Source: Carya illinoinensis
Taxonomy: Eukaryota > Streptophyta > Magnoliopsida > Fagales > Juglandaceae
Reading direction: 5' to 3'
Length of the DNA stretch: 64,000 bases
Assembly: GCF_018687715.1 (NCBI RefSeq)
Contig: NC_056755.1
Coordinates: 42,978,501 to 43,042,500 of the forward strand
Below, piece by piece: positions 1-11,927 of this stretch. The first letter of the stretch is position 1. Each line of letters starts with the position of its first letter. Made by a program: the position numbers and the translations under genes. The notes under the pieces are model-generated. The model was not told the DNA's origin, did no database searches, and worked only from the letters and a program-made list of their open reading frames with translations.

Positions 1-97
1 CCTTTGTCATACCGACACAGTTGCCATAAGACCAACTACAACACCAAGACCACCCCAAAAAAGCATCGAAATATATCTCCAAACCCTGAATTCCACC
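1..97 (+). promoter_or_regulatory. 5' leader / proximal upstream of the ERF gene
   Basis: CA- and A-rich leader running straight into the ERF start codon. No TATA box is visible, so the promoter lies outside the window. Confidence 0.4.
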
Positions 98-787
98 ATG
101 GAATCCTGGTATTTTCAGCCCCCATGTTCAGAATTCTCCCAGGAATGGTCATCACTTAATGAATCCTTCTCATGGGACGAGCTTCTTTTCCACCACAATT
201 CACTTCCCTTCAACCTCAACGACTCCGAAGAAACGCTACTTCTGGATGTCATCGCCAAGGGAGCCAAGGAAACATGGGAAACCAATTCCATAGGTGCTGT
301 CAAGGAAGAGGAAGTCACTTCCATTGCAGAGGAAGAACCTTGCAAGAAAGAGAAGTCCTATAGAGGGGTTCGGAGGCGGCCGTGGGGCAAGTACGCAGCG
401 GAGATAAGAGATTCAACAAGGCATGGCATCAGGGTATGGCTTGGAACATTTGACAGTGCAGAGGCAGCTGCTCTGGCATACGACCAAGCTGCATTTTCAA
501 TGAGGGGAACCTTGGCTGTGCTCAATTTTCCAGTGGAAGTGGTCAGGGAGTCACTGCAAGGCATGAAATATGGCTGTGAGGAGGCAGACTGCTCGCCGGT
601 GGTGGCACTGAAGAGGAAGCACTCCATGAGAAGAAAATCTATGGCTAGGAAAAGTAGAGGGAAAGAAGAACCAAGCGCACAAAATGTGGTGGTATTTGAG
701 GACTTGGGAGCTGAATATTTAGAGCAACTTCTGAGCCTGAGCCCATGTGGGAGTAGCTTGAGCCCATCAGAGAGTGCCAGCCTTTAG
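98..787 (+). CDS. AP2/ERF transcription factor, ERF group IX (ERF1/ERF15/ORA59-like)
   Basis: Single-exon 229-aa nuclear DNA-binding protein. One AP2/ERF domain spans about residues 88-146, starting [18 protein letters not shown] and continuing through [20 protein letters not shown] to LNF. The Ala and Asp at the ERF-type positions mark it as an ERF (GCC-box binder), not a DREB. The N-terminus has the FSWDELL and NDSEE stretch seen in ERF1/ERF15/ORA59-type proteins, and the C-terminus has the acidic [14 protein letters not shown] segment typical of the group. A basic stretch around residues 172-189 is a plausible nuclear localisation signal. Family members integrate ethylene and jasmonate signalling in defence, so that role is inferred. 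The start is the first ATG, in a CCACCATGG context, and the length is normal for the family. The exact orthologue (ERF1B, ERF15 or ORA59) cannot be decided here. Confidence 0.95.
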   Translation: MESWYFQPPCSEFSQEWSSLNESFSWDELLFHHNSLPFNLNDSEETLLLDVIAKGAKETWETNSIGAVKEEEVTSIAEEEPCKKEKSYRGVRRRPWGKYAAEIRDSTRHGIRVWLGTFDSAEAAALAYDQAAFSMRGTLAVLNFPVEVVRESLQGMKYGCEEADCSPVVALKRKHSMRRKSMARKSRGKEEPSAQNVVVFEDLGAEYLEQLLSLSPCGSSLSPSESASL

Positions 788-1547
788 TGATTCTTTTTTT
801 TTTTCGGTACCTTCATTTTCTTGTTATTCCTTTGTTTGTTCTTTGGTTATATCTCTTCTTCTCCTCTTTCTCCTATCTTCACTTGATGAGCAAAATCAAT
901 TTTGTATAGAGTTTAGCCGTTTCAATAATCATTATGGGAGTTAGATCCAAGTCCTAGTTGTCCTACTCAATTCTGTTGTTTGTAAAGTTGAAAAGAGAGT
1001 CGTTATCAATTGCAAGATCTTCTTCTCTACCTCTATTATTGCAGTCTAAAGTCTGACATGAAAATCTGTTCATATTTGCTGTTGTTTAAATGTATAGTTC
1101 TACTTTGCCTTTGTATTTCACAGCTGGCCAGCTTACATAATTGCCACAAATTGTAATTTTCCAAAATGAATAAGAAAATTGAAAGAAAACAAAAAAAAAA
1201 TCTCTCAATAACATAAAGTATCTTTTGTTTTTAGGTTTCTTGCCAGAAGTATTTGATATGATAAAAGAAAATGGCATAATCCCTTTAATTTATTGAGCAA
1301 ACAATTTCAGTTGTTAAGGCATGAACTTGTTGGCTTTTTTGTTTTTTCTTTTTATTTACCATCTGTTCTAATTTTGATATGAGAATAAATATTTTAAATA
1401 GTAATAAATAAAATATTATTATAATATTAATTTTGTATTGAAATTTTAAAAAATTAAATTATTTATTATATTTTATATAAAAATTTAAAAAAATTATAAT
1501 AATAAATTAAAATAAAATAAGATGAAATTTTTTATTTTAATTAACCA
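788..1547. other. ERF 3' flank and AT-rich intergenic DNA
   Basis: T-rich 3'-UTR-like sequence to about 1000, then AT-rich non-coding DNA. About 1375-1545 is extremely AT-rich (ATTTTAAA and AATAAATA runs) and resembles the AT-rich insert at 40441-40615. No gene seen. Confidence 0.5.
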
Positions 1548-1918
1548 GAGATGTCGAACTTGGTTTGTCCTAGGCAGCAACTGTTACCACCCTGCCAACC
1601 CAGCATTGTCATTGTCCATAGCCCAATGCTCCGCTTTCACTTCTTTTTCTTAATAACTCAGGCATCTATCCATATTGTTCATCCAAATCCTTGGATTAGA
1701 CAAAAAGCAGAGTGTCCGACAACAATATCAACCTTCCACATATAGTATGACAGTAAGTCCCACAAACCAAAGTTGGGTAATAATTCAGACACAACCCACT
1801 GTGAAGATCATTGATCTGCGTAAAGAAAAAAAAAAATCAGGGAATGTGACATATCAAACTTCCGTACATGTTAATGGCATTAGGCCCCACCAACCCCAAC
1901 TGGGTAATGTCGGTCTAT
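1548..1918. repeat. Diverged repeat module, copy 1
   Basis: Shares an ordered series of short blocks with 2928-3305: CTTGGTTTGTCC, CAGCATTGTCAT, TATCAACCTTCCA, AGTTGGGTAAT and ATCAAACTTCC. Within the copy the block running from TATCAA.CTTCC to GGGTAAT itself occurs twice (about 1726-1785 and 1851-1906). No long ORF; unknown repeat family. Confidence 0.6.
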
Positions 1919-2927
1919 GAAATTCCCGAGGTATCTGTGTAAAATTATGAAATTATCCATTAATTTTCTTATTTAAATTGATTAAATATTAATATTATAA
2001 TTATTAAGTAAATCAAATACTCAAAGTAAACAAACAAACAAACTTGCGTAACATAACGATTGATTATGAAAAGAAATTCTTTAAAAAACTCTTTAAAGAT
2101 AAAATTATACAAACAGTCAAATTCAAGAAAGTCAATTTTATTATTTAAAAATTAATTACTAGTAATCATCAATTATAAAATCTTTATAACTTCACTCTCT
2201 TACTTATTGAGAGAAATGTCTTCTATTGCAGTAGCAATTAGATCCTTTAGCAATTTTCAAATATTGTCTTTCCTCCTGAAACTTCAGTTACTAAAATCCA
2301 ATCAACGATCTTTCAAACTTGGAGCACGATCACATTCAAAAAGAGATTTAAAGAAATATGAAAATTTATTAAAAAACTTTCTCATCAAAATATGTATTAG
2401 AAAGTACTCTAGAAAATATATAGATCTAAATCTTTACATATCCTAACCAATAAGATTTCTTAAATAAACAATTTAGAAAGAGTTCCAGTTTCAATAAGAT
2501 TTTGCTAACGGGACGAGTCTGACACAAGATGTCTCTTGACAGATGGAATAACTGATTTCTATTCAACTTTTATTTTAGATAAGTGTAGATCCTTATAGAC
2601 TTGAATTTAACATAAATAACTTATATAAATATCCTCTAAGACTTCTATATAAATCCAATATTGTTATAGATAAAGTCAATAAATATTTTACATTTATTTA
2701 AAATTACAAACATAATAATAAAATAAACCTTATCATTTTAATCACTTAATTTTATTTAAACTTATCAACTTGGACACCTAATCCTGACCAACAAACTTTT
2801 GCATTCACGGTACATAAAACAAGCGTGCATCTAGATTTCTTTATGTCCTCAGGACATTTTTTTTCTTTTAGCATTTTATGTTAATAATACATAAACCAGC
2901 CCTAAAACAGAGTCTCAAGTATGTTTT
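1919..2927. other. AT-rich non-coding spacer
   Basis: Lies between the two repeat modules. Short open frames (for example from 2207) lack homology and have AT-driven composition. Nothing else recognised. Confidence 0.4.
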
Positions 2928-3305
2928 GCCTCAAACCTTGGTTTGTCCAAGCAGGCTGCAGCAAATGTCACCGCCTTGTAGATCCAGCATTGTCATGGCA
3001 CATACCCCAATACTTACTTTAGGTTTATTTTCTAATAATTCAGGCCATTGAATTGATAATTTGGATTTGTTTAGCATTTGTCAAAAGGTAGACTGTACTG
3101 CAACACTATCAACCTTCCAGATATGGTATAGCAGTTGGCCCACAAATATCCAAGTTGGGTAATGGTTCAAACATAATTAACCCTTGTATTTGATCCTTGG
3201 ATTTGACACAAATCACATCAGACGCTAATGTCCCAAAAATATCAAACTTCCATGTTTGTTATTAGTGGCAGCAGGCACCCACCAACCCAAGTGGGTAATA
3301 TTTGT
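2928..3305. repeat. Diverged repeat module, copy 2
   Basis: Second copy of the 1548-1918 module, in the same orientation, with the same order of blocks and the same internal duplication ending in GGGTAAT. Identity is moderate by eye, so the duplication is old. The 1 kb between the copies is AT-rich with no gene. Confidence 0.6.
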
Positions 3306-3840
3306 CAACACCAAACAGGTTAGCATCCAGATTTATTCGTCCCCACTAACATTAACACAAAATAAGTAAACCAAACCAAAAACAGAGTCTAATTGATCAT
3401 TTGTCTCTATATTTTATTGCACATATCAAGCTTCAACTCTTACTATTAGGTTTTTATACAATTGATGATAATAATAATAATAATAATGCATCTTAATCTA
3501 TGTATGTCTTGCTTTATATTACATCGAGTTTTCGATGAATTGTTCATTGTATGTATTGAAGGACTATGATTAAAAAAAGAAAAACAGAGATGAGAAGAAC
3601 CAGATAGGAACTGTTACCAATGCTGCTATCAAGTAAATATAAAGCATCATATATATAATTTTTTTAGCTTATGTTTCTGTCCATCATATATAACTAGTAC
3701 TTTTCACTAATCCTTCTTCATGATCATGAGACCACATCCTTCCCTCTGTTGGTTTAATTGTATGGCATCTAATATATGCAAGATTTGAGGGCAGCAGAGG
3801 GTGTTGGGGGGCAAGTGCAATGCTAGAGGCTTGCAAATGA
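3306..3840. other. Intergenic DNA
   Basis: AT-rich with a short (ATA/AAT)n microsatellite near 3467-3487. No gene or element recognised. Confidence 0.4.
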
Positions 3841-3859
3841 TTCTCATATATGGGCAGGA

Positions 3860-4143
3860 TGATCGATCCTTGAGAATGATTGTGTGAAAATTGTGGATTT
3901 GGTTAACTCATCCTCTCAAGACTCGTCTCCTTTAGGTAATATGGTTAAGGAGATAGGAGTTCTATTGCAAATATTCAATAATTTCAAGGTGATCCATGTG
4001 GGTGAAGAAGGAAATGTGGAGGTGCGCATGCAAGTTGGTCATGCCAAACATGTGGTTCATGAGATGCCAAACTCCATTATGTAACTCTCTTTAATTGAAT
4101 GAAATGGATACTCCAATGAAAAGAAAGAAAAAGAAAAAGAAAA
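3860..4143 (+). pseudogene. LINE 3'-end relic: RNase H-like fragment plus A-rich tail
   Basis: The frame 3884-4084 reads KIVDLVNSSSQDSSPLGN followed by an FKVIHVGEEGN segment. This matches the C-terminal part of the RNase H-like domain (RVT_3 type) of plant LINE ORF2 proteins, which contains a conserved H.xREGN motif. The usual AAH..A after the motif is altered. The stretch ends about 40 bp before an A/G-rich AAAGAAAAAGAAAAAG tract (about 4119-4143), as expected for a 5'-truncated LINE insertion. Too short and decayed to be functional. Confidence 0.6.
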
Positions 4144-5160
4144 CCCACTTAATTTAAACCACACAAGACAAGACAACTAGAAAAGGTCCGTACCATTCGT
4201 CGACCATTACAAGCATATATGGTTAATTGGCTTCATTGAGCATTGGAACTTTACTCCATACGAGACCCATATATCACAGCCTTTTGTTTGGTTGCAGGCT
4301 ATTTCAGCTAAGCCCAACAAAGAAAACTGAAGATGCATGCTTAGGTTTTAGGTGTAAAATTATAATTTATGACCCAAGACCCACATAAAGTAGAAAGGTC
4401 CAATTAATATGACGAACAAGCAAAAACTAAAAAGCAACCACGATACCAGTTTCCAGCTAAAGAATTTCAAGTATGCAATTCAAACATCTAAAATAATATA
4501 AAGAATGTTACATAGAGTCGTGAAGTGCATAAAAGCTATACAGTTACATTAAAAAAGAGTAAAATTCACTACTAAAAAATTAATTTCTTTTCATTTAGGT
4601 CCCATATTTATTTAATTTTTTTTAAAGTACTTACACAGTCACGATTACAACTATCATTTTCGAATAATATATACAGGTCATAGATGATGAACATAATTGA
4701 AATGGTGCAGTCGTATCTAAAATCTTGCACAAGATTGTACGAGAATTTACATGTTCCACCGTCTAACTATGGTACTTAAATTTGATATGGGTTTTGAGAA
4801 GGCCACGAAAAACATACAAGAATATGTGATATGGCACAATCTTAATGCACATTAAAGACCAGACTGCTTGACAAGCCTCCTCTTGAGTTTGGCTCAATTT
4901 ATTTATATACATAAAATTATGATCGATTATTAAGTAGTAATACAACTTGTATAAAACTCGGCTTCACTCATATAAAACCCTATAAACATTAATAACTTTG
5001 CATTTATATTTTTAGTATTTTCTTTAACTTTACAATAAGATTATCTTAACTACGTATATAAAAAATCAGAAGGCAATTATACTCGTATTACTATATATCA
5101 TGTTACTTGAATTCATATATATAAATATAAATATTGATATTATATCAAGAATATAAAATA
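4144..5160. other. Intergenic DNA with a MITE-like stretch
   Basis: AT-rich, no gene. About 4503-4670 (AATGTTACATAGAGTCGTG ... CAGTCACGATTACAACTATCATTTTCG) resembles the MITE-like family seen at 29399-29618 and 41740-41952. Confidence 0.4.
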
Positions 5161-6042
5161 TTCACAAAATACTTCTCTTTAATCCAAGGGTTGTGGAGGA
5201 CATTCTGAAGATAACTCTATGTGTTGGGAATAGTGTAGATAAGAGAGTGTGGGGTTATGAAATGAATGAATTGTTCAATGTTAGAAGCTGTTATAAATTT
5301 ATTTTAGACCAATAGGGTTCTCAGGAAGTCGAGTCTTCAACCGCAAGTGCTCAAAGAGTGGTTTGGAAACATATTTGAAAAATGGTGGTTCCTAACAAGA
5401 TAAAAATATTTGCTTGGTGTGCTTATAAGGATGGGTTGCCATCAAAGGCAAATCTATTATTATGTTCCAAATGATGGGATTTGTAGCTTATGTAATGATG
5501 GACGAGAATGAATTTATCATGCTTTGGTGAGCTGCAAGCAGCTTCAGAAAACATGGAAAACATTTTTATGGCACTTTTTATTGACAACTCTTTGAATGTC
5601 TTTGAGGTGGCTTTTAATTTCTGTAAAGATAAACAATATGATAGCTTGTCTACTTTCTTTGCTTTGGCTTGGGAGTTTTGGTATAGGAGAAATAAATTTA
5701 TTCTTGAACATTTTGTCATTTCTTCTTACCAAGTTGCTGAACATGCAGTTTCATTATTTAAGAGTTATAAAGTTTCTTATAAGCAATCCAGGATGCAAGT
5801 GATCTTTCTTCTAAAATTAAACACAGCTATCATCTTATTTTGGGGAATGGTTTTTTACATGTCTATACAGAAGCTAACATGGCTACTTATTCTCTTGCTT
5901 AATATGTGAGAAATGTTGAGAGTATCAATATGCGGTGGGATTGTATTCCGGATTTTTTATCTCAAATATTATGGTTTGATTTATGTTTGTAATCATCCAT
6001 TGATTAATGAAGATTAAAGTTTTGTTATCAGGAAAAAAAAAA
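5161..6042 (+). pseudogene. 5'-truncated LINE ORF2 relic (zf-RVT and downstream region)
   Basis: Frames shift repeatedly, but together they show the zf-RVT-type segment of plant LINE ORF2: a VWGYEMNELFNVRSCYK-like stretch near 5250, then WK..W...VPNKIKIFAWCA near 5370-5420, LPSKANLLL near 5440, CSLCNDGRE near 5485 and HALVSCKQLQKTWKTF near 5520-5560. ALAWEFWYRRNKFILEH, typical of the region just downstream, lies near 5660-5710. It ends in GGAAAAAAAAAATG at 6031-6043, a poly(A)-like tail. Several stops and frameshifts mean no function. Confidence 0.7.
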
Positions 6043-6354
6043 TGTATTTACAAAAATATTTGAAAATTGTTTGTTAAGATTTGAAAATAAAGTATATGTA
6101 AGATATATAGTATAAATAATCTATTTTGTGAAAATTAAGTTAATCTTCAACAAATTCGAATTAGCTCAAATAATAAATGAGTTGTACATTAGTGAATTAA
6201 TATAAAATATAACTCGATGATAAACTAAAGCTAAATGAATAGTCGTACCAACTCCATTTGATTATGCCCAAACTCCAATTAATTGTCTAATTTAATTATG
6301 ATCAAGATCATCATATGATCTCAAACCACCCCAATCAACTTCATGAACTTTAAT
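6043..6354. other. AT-rich intergenic DNA left of the Copia element
   Basis: No gene seen. Ends with the GGTCC target-site duplication (6355-6359) of the adjacent Copia element. Confidence 0.4.
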
Positions 6355-6359
6355 GGTCC

Positions 6360-7698
6360 TCTTGCCCAGAGGACTAACACAAGAGGGGGGTGAATTGAGT
6401 TGTATTAAAAAAAATAACAATTATAAATCAAATATATAATATAAAATATAAACAAAATATGAAATAACAATAAATATAAAGAGTAAGGGTAAGAGAGAAG
6501 CAAACTCAGTATGTTAACGAGGTTCGGCCCCACTGCCTACGTCCTCGCCTCAAGCTACCCCTTGAGGATTCCCAAATTCACTATTCAACCTCCTTCAGGT
6601 GGAGATAGAAACCTATTACACCTTTGAACAACACCGCTACAAAGGATCCGTGTAGAACACCCTCTACACTTGCAATCACCTTACACGTGGTGATTCAACT
6701 ATTCCCCGTGTAAAATACTTTCTACACACACAAGGGTTATACACACCCTTTTTCTGATACAAAAGCTGATAGTGGGTAGGTTATCAAAAAACACTCCTCA
6801 ACGAGTGAAATAAGAACAATACAACGCAAACTATATCTCTCAAAATGAACAAGGATTAAGGCTCAATGTTTAGAGAAGAGAGAATGAAAACTTTGAATGA
6901 ATGTTGTATGCTCTTGGTGTTGTAAATGTGAAGCTCTCAATTGATCTATTTATAGGCATATGAGACTTCATATTCAAATTTAAAAAGATTCACATGTCAA
7001 AAACAATATCATTCACTTTTTCAAAAAATTCAAATAAAAGGTTCTTCTTTTTCAATTGTCAAAGACAACATCATTCATTTTTTCAAAGAATTCAAATAAA
7101 AGGTTCTTCTTTTTCAATTGTTAAGGACAACATCATTCACTTTTTCAAAAAAATCAAACCTAATCTTTTACTTTTGGCATATGACAAAATGAGCACACTT
7201 TCATTTTCAAAAAATTCAAACCTAATCTTATACTTTTTGTATAAGTCTAAAAAAGCATCAACCACTTTTGAAAATATTCAAATAAAACATGCACATGTGA
7301 AAGATGACAATCAATCATCTTTAATATTTTCAAAGTTCAACCCTTTAATCAAGGCATGCACATGCAAAAGATAACAATCAATCATCTTTCAAAATTTTCA
7401 AATTTAATTTTCAAAAATATTCATGCACATGTGGAAAATGTATTTTAATGCTTTATGATAAAATATTAATTTTGAGCATTAATCCTAATTTCGAATTTTG
7501 AAGAGATTTACAACATTACTCTATAATTTTAACGTGAACTTGTTCCCTTCTTGCTCATGCTTATTTCCTTGATGTGCTTGACTCCATTGTGTAGACAACT
7601 TGAGCTTGAGACTTCTTTATTCTTTGAATTCATTTGTTATCATCAAAATCCATGTGTAAATATATAATTACACAAAACTTGAAATCTTGGGTTCAACA
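6360..7698 (-). repeat. 3' LTR of the SIRE-like Copia element
   Basis: 1,339 bp, about 99% identical to 23770-25109. It ends in CAACA on the plus strand. The opposite terminus reads TCTTG where the partner LTR has TGTTG, so the terminal TG/CA is mutated. It contains a tandem-like T/A-rich stretch (about 7000-7330) whose 126-aa open frame is low-complexity and not considered coding. Confidence 0.93.
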
Positions 7699-7712
7699 AT
7701 CTCCCCCTTTTT
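7699..7712 (-). promoter_or_regulatory. Polypurine tract of the SIRE-like Copia element
   Basis: On the minus strand this reads AAAAAGGGGGAGAT directly before the 3' LTR start TGTTGAACCC, the expected site of plus-strand DNA priming. Confidence 0.9.
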
Positions 7713-8166
7713 GATGATGACAAATACTTGATAGAACCTGAAACCTGAATTAATACTTAAGCTCCCCCTGAGAATGTGCGTTAGTTTTTCAAGCAAAAGT
7801 ATAAATATAATTCCAAATATATATAGCAATTCAAACGATGTTAATGTTCTAGTCTAACACTTCTCCCCCTTTTGGCATCATTAAAAAGGATCCGCAACAA
7901 GTAAATGGACTGAAGAAAACGATGCGTTTAATAGTCACTGTAGATAGTTGAAAAATGGAGCCGTCCGTGACCCGACAAGTGCTGCAAAGCCTCGAGGCCT
8001 AAATCTATGAATTTAATACGGCTGAAGATTTAAACAATCGCCTGATGTTGTTGACAAACGAGATTGAAGGCTCTTAGTTTCTATAAAAAAATGATCATTT
8101 TCATCTATCGGATGCCAAAAAAATAATCACTTCTTGACCTGAGTTCTGTTTTTCCACAACGATAGA
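7713..8166 (+). promoter_or_regulatory. Upstream region and TATA box of antisense ORF-A
   Basis: Non-coding Copia-internal DNA. A TATA box (TTTCTATAAAAAAATG) at about 8080-8090 lies 77-86 bp upstream of the ORF-A ATG at 8167, consistent with independent plus-strand transcription. The promoter function is inferred. Confidence 0.45.
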
Positions 8167-8349
8167 ATGGCTGAGCAATTCTCTTCCACTAATGTTTCAG
8201 AGTTGAATCAGGAACCCTTGATGCATCAATCATCAATCTTCTCTCCTGAGGCCGTCAATACCATGATAGGAGCAGTGAACCGTTTTTCTAGTAAGGCTGA
8301 TTCTGAGATTATTGCAGAATCAAGAATGCTCAGTAATCAATATGCTGCC
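8167..8349 (+). pseudogene. Antisense ORF-A, N-terminal half (split by the LARD)
   Basis: 61 codons beginning MAEQFSSTNVSELNQ and reaching SNQYAA exactly at the LARD insertion point (CTGCC). It is encoded opposite to gag-pol. The segment FSPEAVNTMIGAVNR...SKADSEII aligns with LSAATIGAMLQQ...NKSDSDAI in ORF-B, so ORF-A and ORF-B are paralogues. The remaining frame resumes at 17928 in the same phase, so ORF-A was open before the LARD inserted. No domain of known function recognised. The native start is the ATG 86 bp after a TATA box. Confidence 0.7.
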
Positions 8350-8784
8350 TGTAACAGCCCGCTAGAAATTCAATTGTGAAATTTCTATTAACTTTAGGAA
8401 CCTCGTGAAAACCTCATAAGTTTTCACGAATCCATTAATCGTATAGGTTTTTGTTTAACTATATAGTTAGTGTTATTATTTACTATGGTATCATAAGTGT
8501 ATTTTTGATTATTGGAGATAGTTAGAAGTGTCAAAATGTATTATGGTTTGTGCCATTAGACTCGGAGGGTTATTTAAAGTCTTATGGCGCAATAACATTT
8601 TTTCATATTTTCGGACAAAACGTCTGTTCAAAACTGTAGATATTATTAGATAAAAAGAAATATCTTGAGGTAATTTTCGTGAATATTATTGGGTAAAAAT
8701 ATTTTGAGTTGATAGATATTATTAGATAAAAATATCTTAAGTTGATTTTTTTTAGATATTATTGGATAGAATATTATAAGATAA

Positions 8785-9108
8785 TCATTTATAGATTTTT
8801 TTGGGTAGGAGAAAACTACACTTAACTCTCACTCCAGCCTCATCTCTTCCATATCTTATCCACAAGTATCTCCAGCCACCCCTCCCCACGAAATTATCTT
8901 CATTTATGTTTTCCATTGAAAGAATATCAAACACTCTCTCTCGGACAGCTTTTAGGAGTTCTTTTGCACACCCATTTCGAAGCTTTTGTAAGTATTTTAT
9001 CATAAAGTCTCCTTCATATAAGTTGTTCCTCTTTGAGTCTAGTTTCCGTAGATGTATTTTTCGTATCATTCCATGGTCATTTGGTCGGTCAAAAGTATTT
9101 TTAACCAT
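8785..9108 (-). other. Antisense open frame inside the LARD 5' LTR
   Basis: 107 codons on the strand opposite the element, repeated at 14795-15118 in the other LTR. A diverged but open counterpart is in the solo LTR at 59975 onward. Shared stretches include AKELLKAVRERVFDIL and NEDNFVGRGGWRYLW. No known domain. It may be a chance frame, but it has survived in a clearly older LTR copy. Confidence 0.35.
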
Positions 9109-10776
9109 GGAAAGGTCATTCTGGGCGTGAATCTGGAGAGTATGTTATAGTTTGGAGTTTTTGACCAAGCTAATGGATAGATATTGGTCCGAAATTTTTA
9201 TGGAGTATTGTTAACATGTATATATGACTATTGGTTGAGGATTTTGCATGATTAAAGGTTTTGATGAAAGATTTTCTTAGATTTAGAAACTTAGAAACTG
9301 GAAGAGGAAAAACAGTTTCTGTTTTGAGAAAGTTTAACTCTTTGGTGGTCTAAACCTATTCTAATAACTTTAATAATTTTATTGGAGGATCCTAAGTATC
9401 TTATATACATGTTATATTATTATTTTGAAGATATTTGATGTTAGTTTCAAAGATATGAAATTTTATGCAAAGAGATGTTCAAATAAGCCAAAGTGTGGAT
9501 ATTCTTGGCTAAATTTATGTTTTGGTTAATTTCTAACCATGTGATCTTGAATTAGAAGCTTATATATGTTTTAGGACATCTTTTTAAACCATGTGATGGT
9601 TTGGTTTGAAGATCATATAATTATAAGTCATAGATCAAGAGAATTATCAAAACTAGTTGAGGAAAAAGTTTCTGTTTTTGGACTAAGTGTAAAACCAAAA
9701 ACTCCAAATGTTATTTTGTGATTTTGGTGACTTTAGATTGATGATTTAAAGCATGGTTGATGTTAGGATGATATTATGAATATGTTAGAAGTAAGATTTG
9801 ATTTTTGAAATTCTTGGAGATATTTTGATTTAAGGTCAAAATTTATGATTCAAGTGCTTAGATCTTTTTATAAAAAAGTTTGGTGTTAATTATTAGCTTT
9901 TTCTAAATGGATGTTTTAAGTATGGTTTTGAACTTAGAATTGGAAGATATTTGTTGCAAAATTTTGGTTTAAGCATGAGTTTTGAAGTTGGAAGGAATTG
10001 CAACAAAAATCAAGGGAAATGGCCTATGGATGTTTCGGCCATAGTGTGTTTTCCATAGTTGTGTTTTGTTTTAAATTTTTCTGAGTTGATATTTAAGTTT
10101 AGGACAAAATTTATATGAGGAATGTAAATTTTGGAAACTTTTGGAGTTAGTATGCAAAATCCTTAAGTTATGGGTAAAACGGTCATTTTCCCACATGTAG
10201 AGAGTAAAATGAAAATTTTACTCTTTAAGTTATTATTTTCCATATTTCAAATTATTAGTGATTTAGTTCTAACTTTTAGAATCACTAATTACAGTTCCTC
10301 ATGATCGCACTTGAAGTTTTATAAGAATCGCGGAGATCGAGGTAAGTTAGCTTTTAACTTACTAGCAGTCTACTATGTATGTGTGCTAAGTAAAAGAACT
10401 ACAGTGTATGTATGTATGTATGTTATCATATGTGTCATGCCATGTCAAGTTATCATGTAATTGTCTATTATACAGAATTTATTCTGTCATCAATTTTTAT
10501 CTGTTACATAATATATTCTGTTATGTATTACTGTACATTACAAGTACGTCATGCTAAGTATGTCATCTATTACATGTAAGTCAAATCATGTAATATTCAC
10601 TGTTGCAAGTATGTCATGTTAAATATGTTGTCTATTATATGTTATGCCATGTTACGAAATGTTTCTATCTCAAGTTGGTCATGTATTCTAAGTTATGTTC
10701 AAGTCACGTTATGTTACGTCAGGACTTCAGTCCTTTCGTATTCCAGTCACATTTCATCTTGAGTACATTATGATGT

Positions 10777-11227
10777 GTAGAATACATGGGGCCACAACAA
10801 CTGTGGAGTATGTATATAACTATAATTGTGATGCGTAAAATACATGGGGCCACAACAACTGTGGAGTATGTATTTTTCATGTTAAGTCAAGTTTGTGTAG
10901 AATACATGGGGCCACAACAACTGTGGAGTATGTATTTTTAAATGTTAAGTCAAGTTTGTGTAGAATACATGGGGCCACAACAACTGTGGAGTATGTATTT
11001 AACTACAAATGTGATGCGTAAAATACATGGGGCCACAACAACTGTGGAGTATGTATTTTTCATGTTAAGTCAAGTTTGTGTAGAATACATGGGGCCACAA
11101 CAACTGTGGAGTATGTATTTTTAATGTTAAGTCAAGTTTGTGAAGAATACATGGGGCCACAACAACCGTGGAGTATGTATTTACACGTAGAATACATAGG
11201 GCCACAACAACTGTGGAGTATGTATTT
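10777..11227 (+). repeat. Hairpin minisatellite in the LARD 5' LTR (8 units)
   Basis: Eight tandem units of about 55-65 bp. Each has an AATACAT...ATGTATT outer stem and a CCACA...TGTGG inner stem around ACAAC, separated by variants of ATGTTAAGTCAAGTTTGTG. The same array is at 16787-17237, with four clear units plus a relic at 58281-58552. Confidence 0.9.
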
Positions 11228-11915
11228 TTCATGTTAATTCAAGTTTCAGAGCAAGTTCATGCTAAGTCAAGTTTCAGATCAAGTTCATGTCAAGTCAAAT
11301 TCAATTCATGATTCAATTTAAGCTATGTCAATTATGCTATGTTGTACGCTAAGTTATGCTTTAATTACTTATGAATTTGATTATGCATTTATGCTTTTAC
11401 TGTCATACATGCATCATTAGTCTGTATGGAAGTTTTTTGTTAACTTGCTGAGATTTGTAATCAAATCTCACTGCGGTAGTCCCAACTACCATTCCCCCCG
11501 AATGGTAGATCTTGTTACAGGACCTGAAGGAGGATCAGGAGCTGACCAACTAGACACAGTCGACTGAACGACGGTGCGTCATTAATGTTAATATAGTAGT
11601 TAAATTACTACTTGTACGATGGAGTTGCATCTCCAGTACTTTTGGATCATAACTATTTTGGAATAGTGCTGTGATCTTAGTTATTTAATGGATCTTTATG
11701 TATGAAGTATGTTTTAAGTATTGGGATATTTTCAGTTTGGTGCATAGTATTGCTAAAGAAAAAATTTATCCGCTGCGAATATTGCATAATGTTAGATGCA
11801 TGTTAGGATTATTGCATCTTATATGTCATGAACGGGGGCAGGTAACCTTGTGTTGCATGTCTCGACGCTTCAAATGTCCGTCCGATCCCAAACGGAATTT
11901 GGGGGCGTCACAGGG

Positions 11916-11927
11916 TGGTATCAGAGC
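11916..11927 (+). promoter_or_regulatory. Primer-binding site of the LARD
   Basis: TGGTATCAGAGC, complementary to the 3' end of initiator tRNA-Met, three bases after the 5' LTR. Confidence 0.9.

Larger units (their letters stand above)
8350..11912 (+). repeat. 5' LTR of the LARD
   Basis: Starts TGTAACAGCCCGC and ends GGGGGCGTCACA. It contains an antisense open frame at 8785-9108 (see separate entry) and an eight-unit hairpin minisatellite at 10777-11227. A diverged solo copy of the same LTR family is at 57533-60653. Confidence 0.95.

Noticed and set aside
6994..7374. 126-aa open frame (and its copy at 24405-24785)
   Set aside because: Low-complexity Phe/Lys/Ser repeat from a T/A-rich tandem stretch inside the Copia LTR, with no homology; the two copies are identical only because LTRs are.
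10777..11227. CRISPR-like array of regularly spaced palindromic repeats
   Set aside because: The spacers are variants of one another, the units lie in a plant LTR and recur in every copy; it is a minisatellite.
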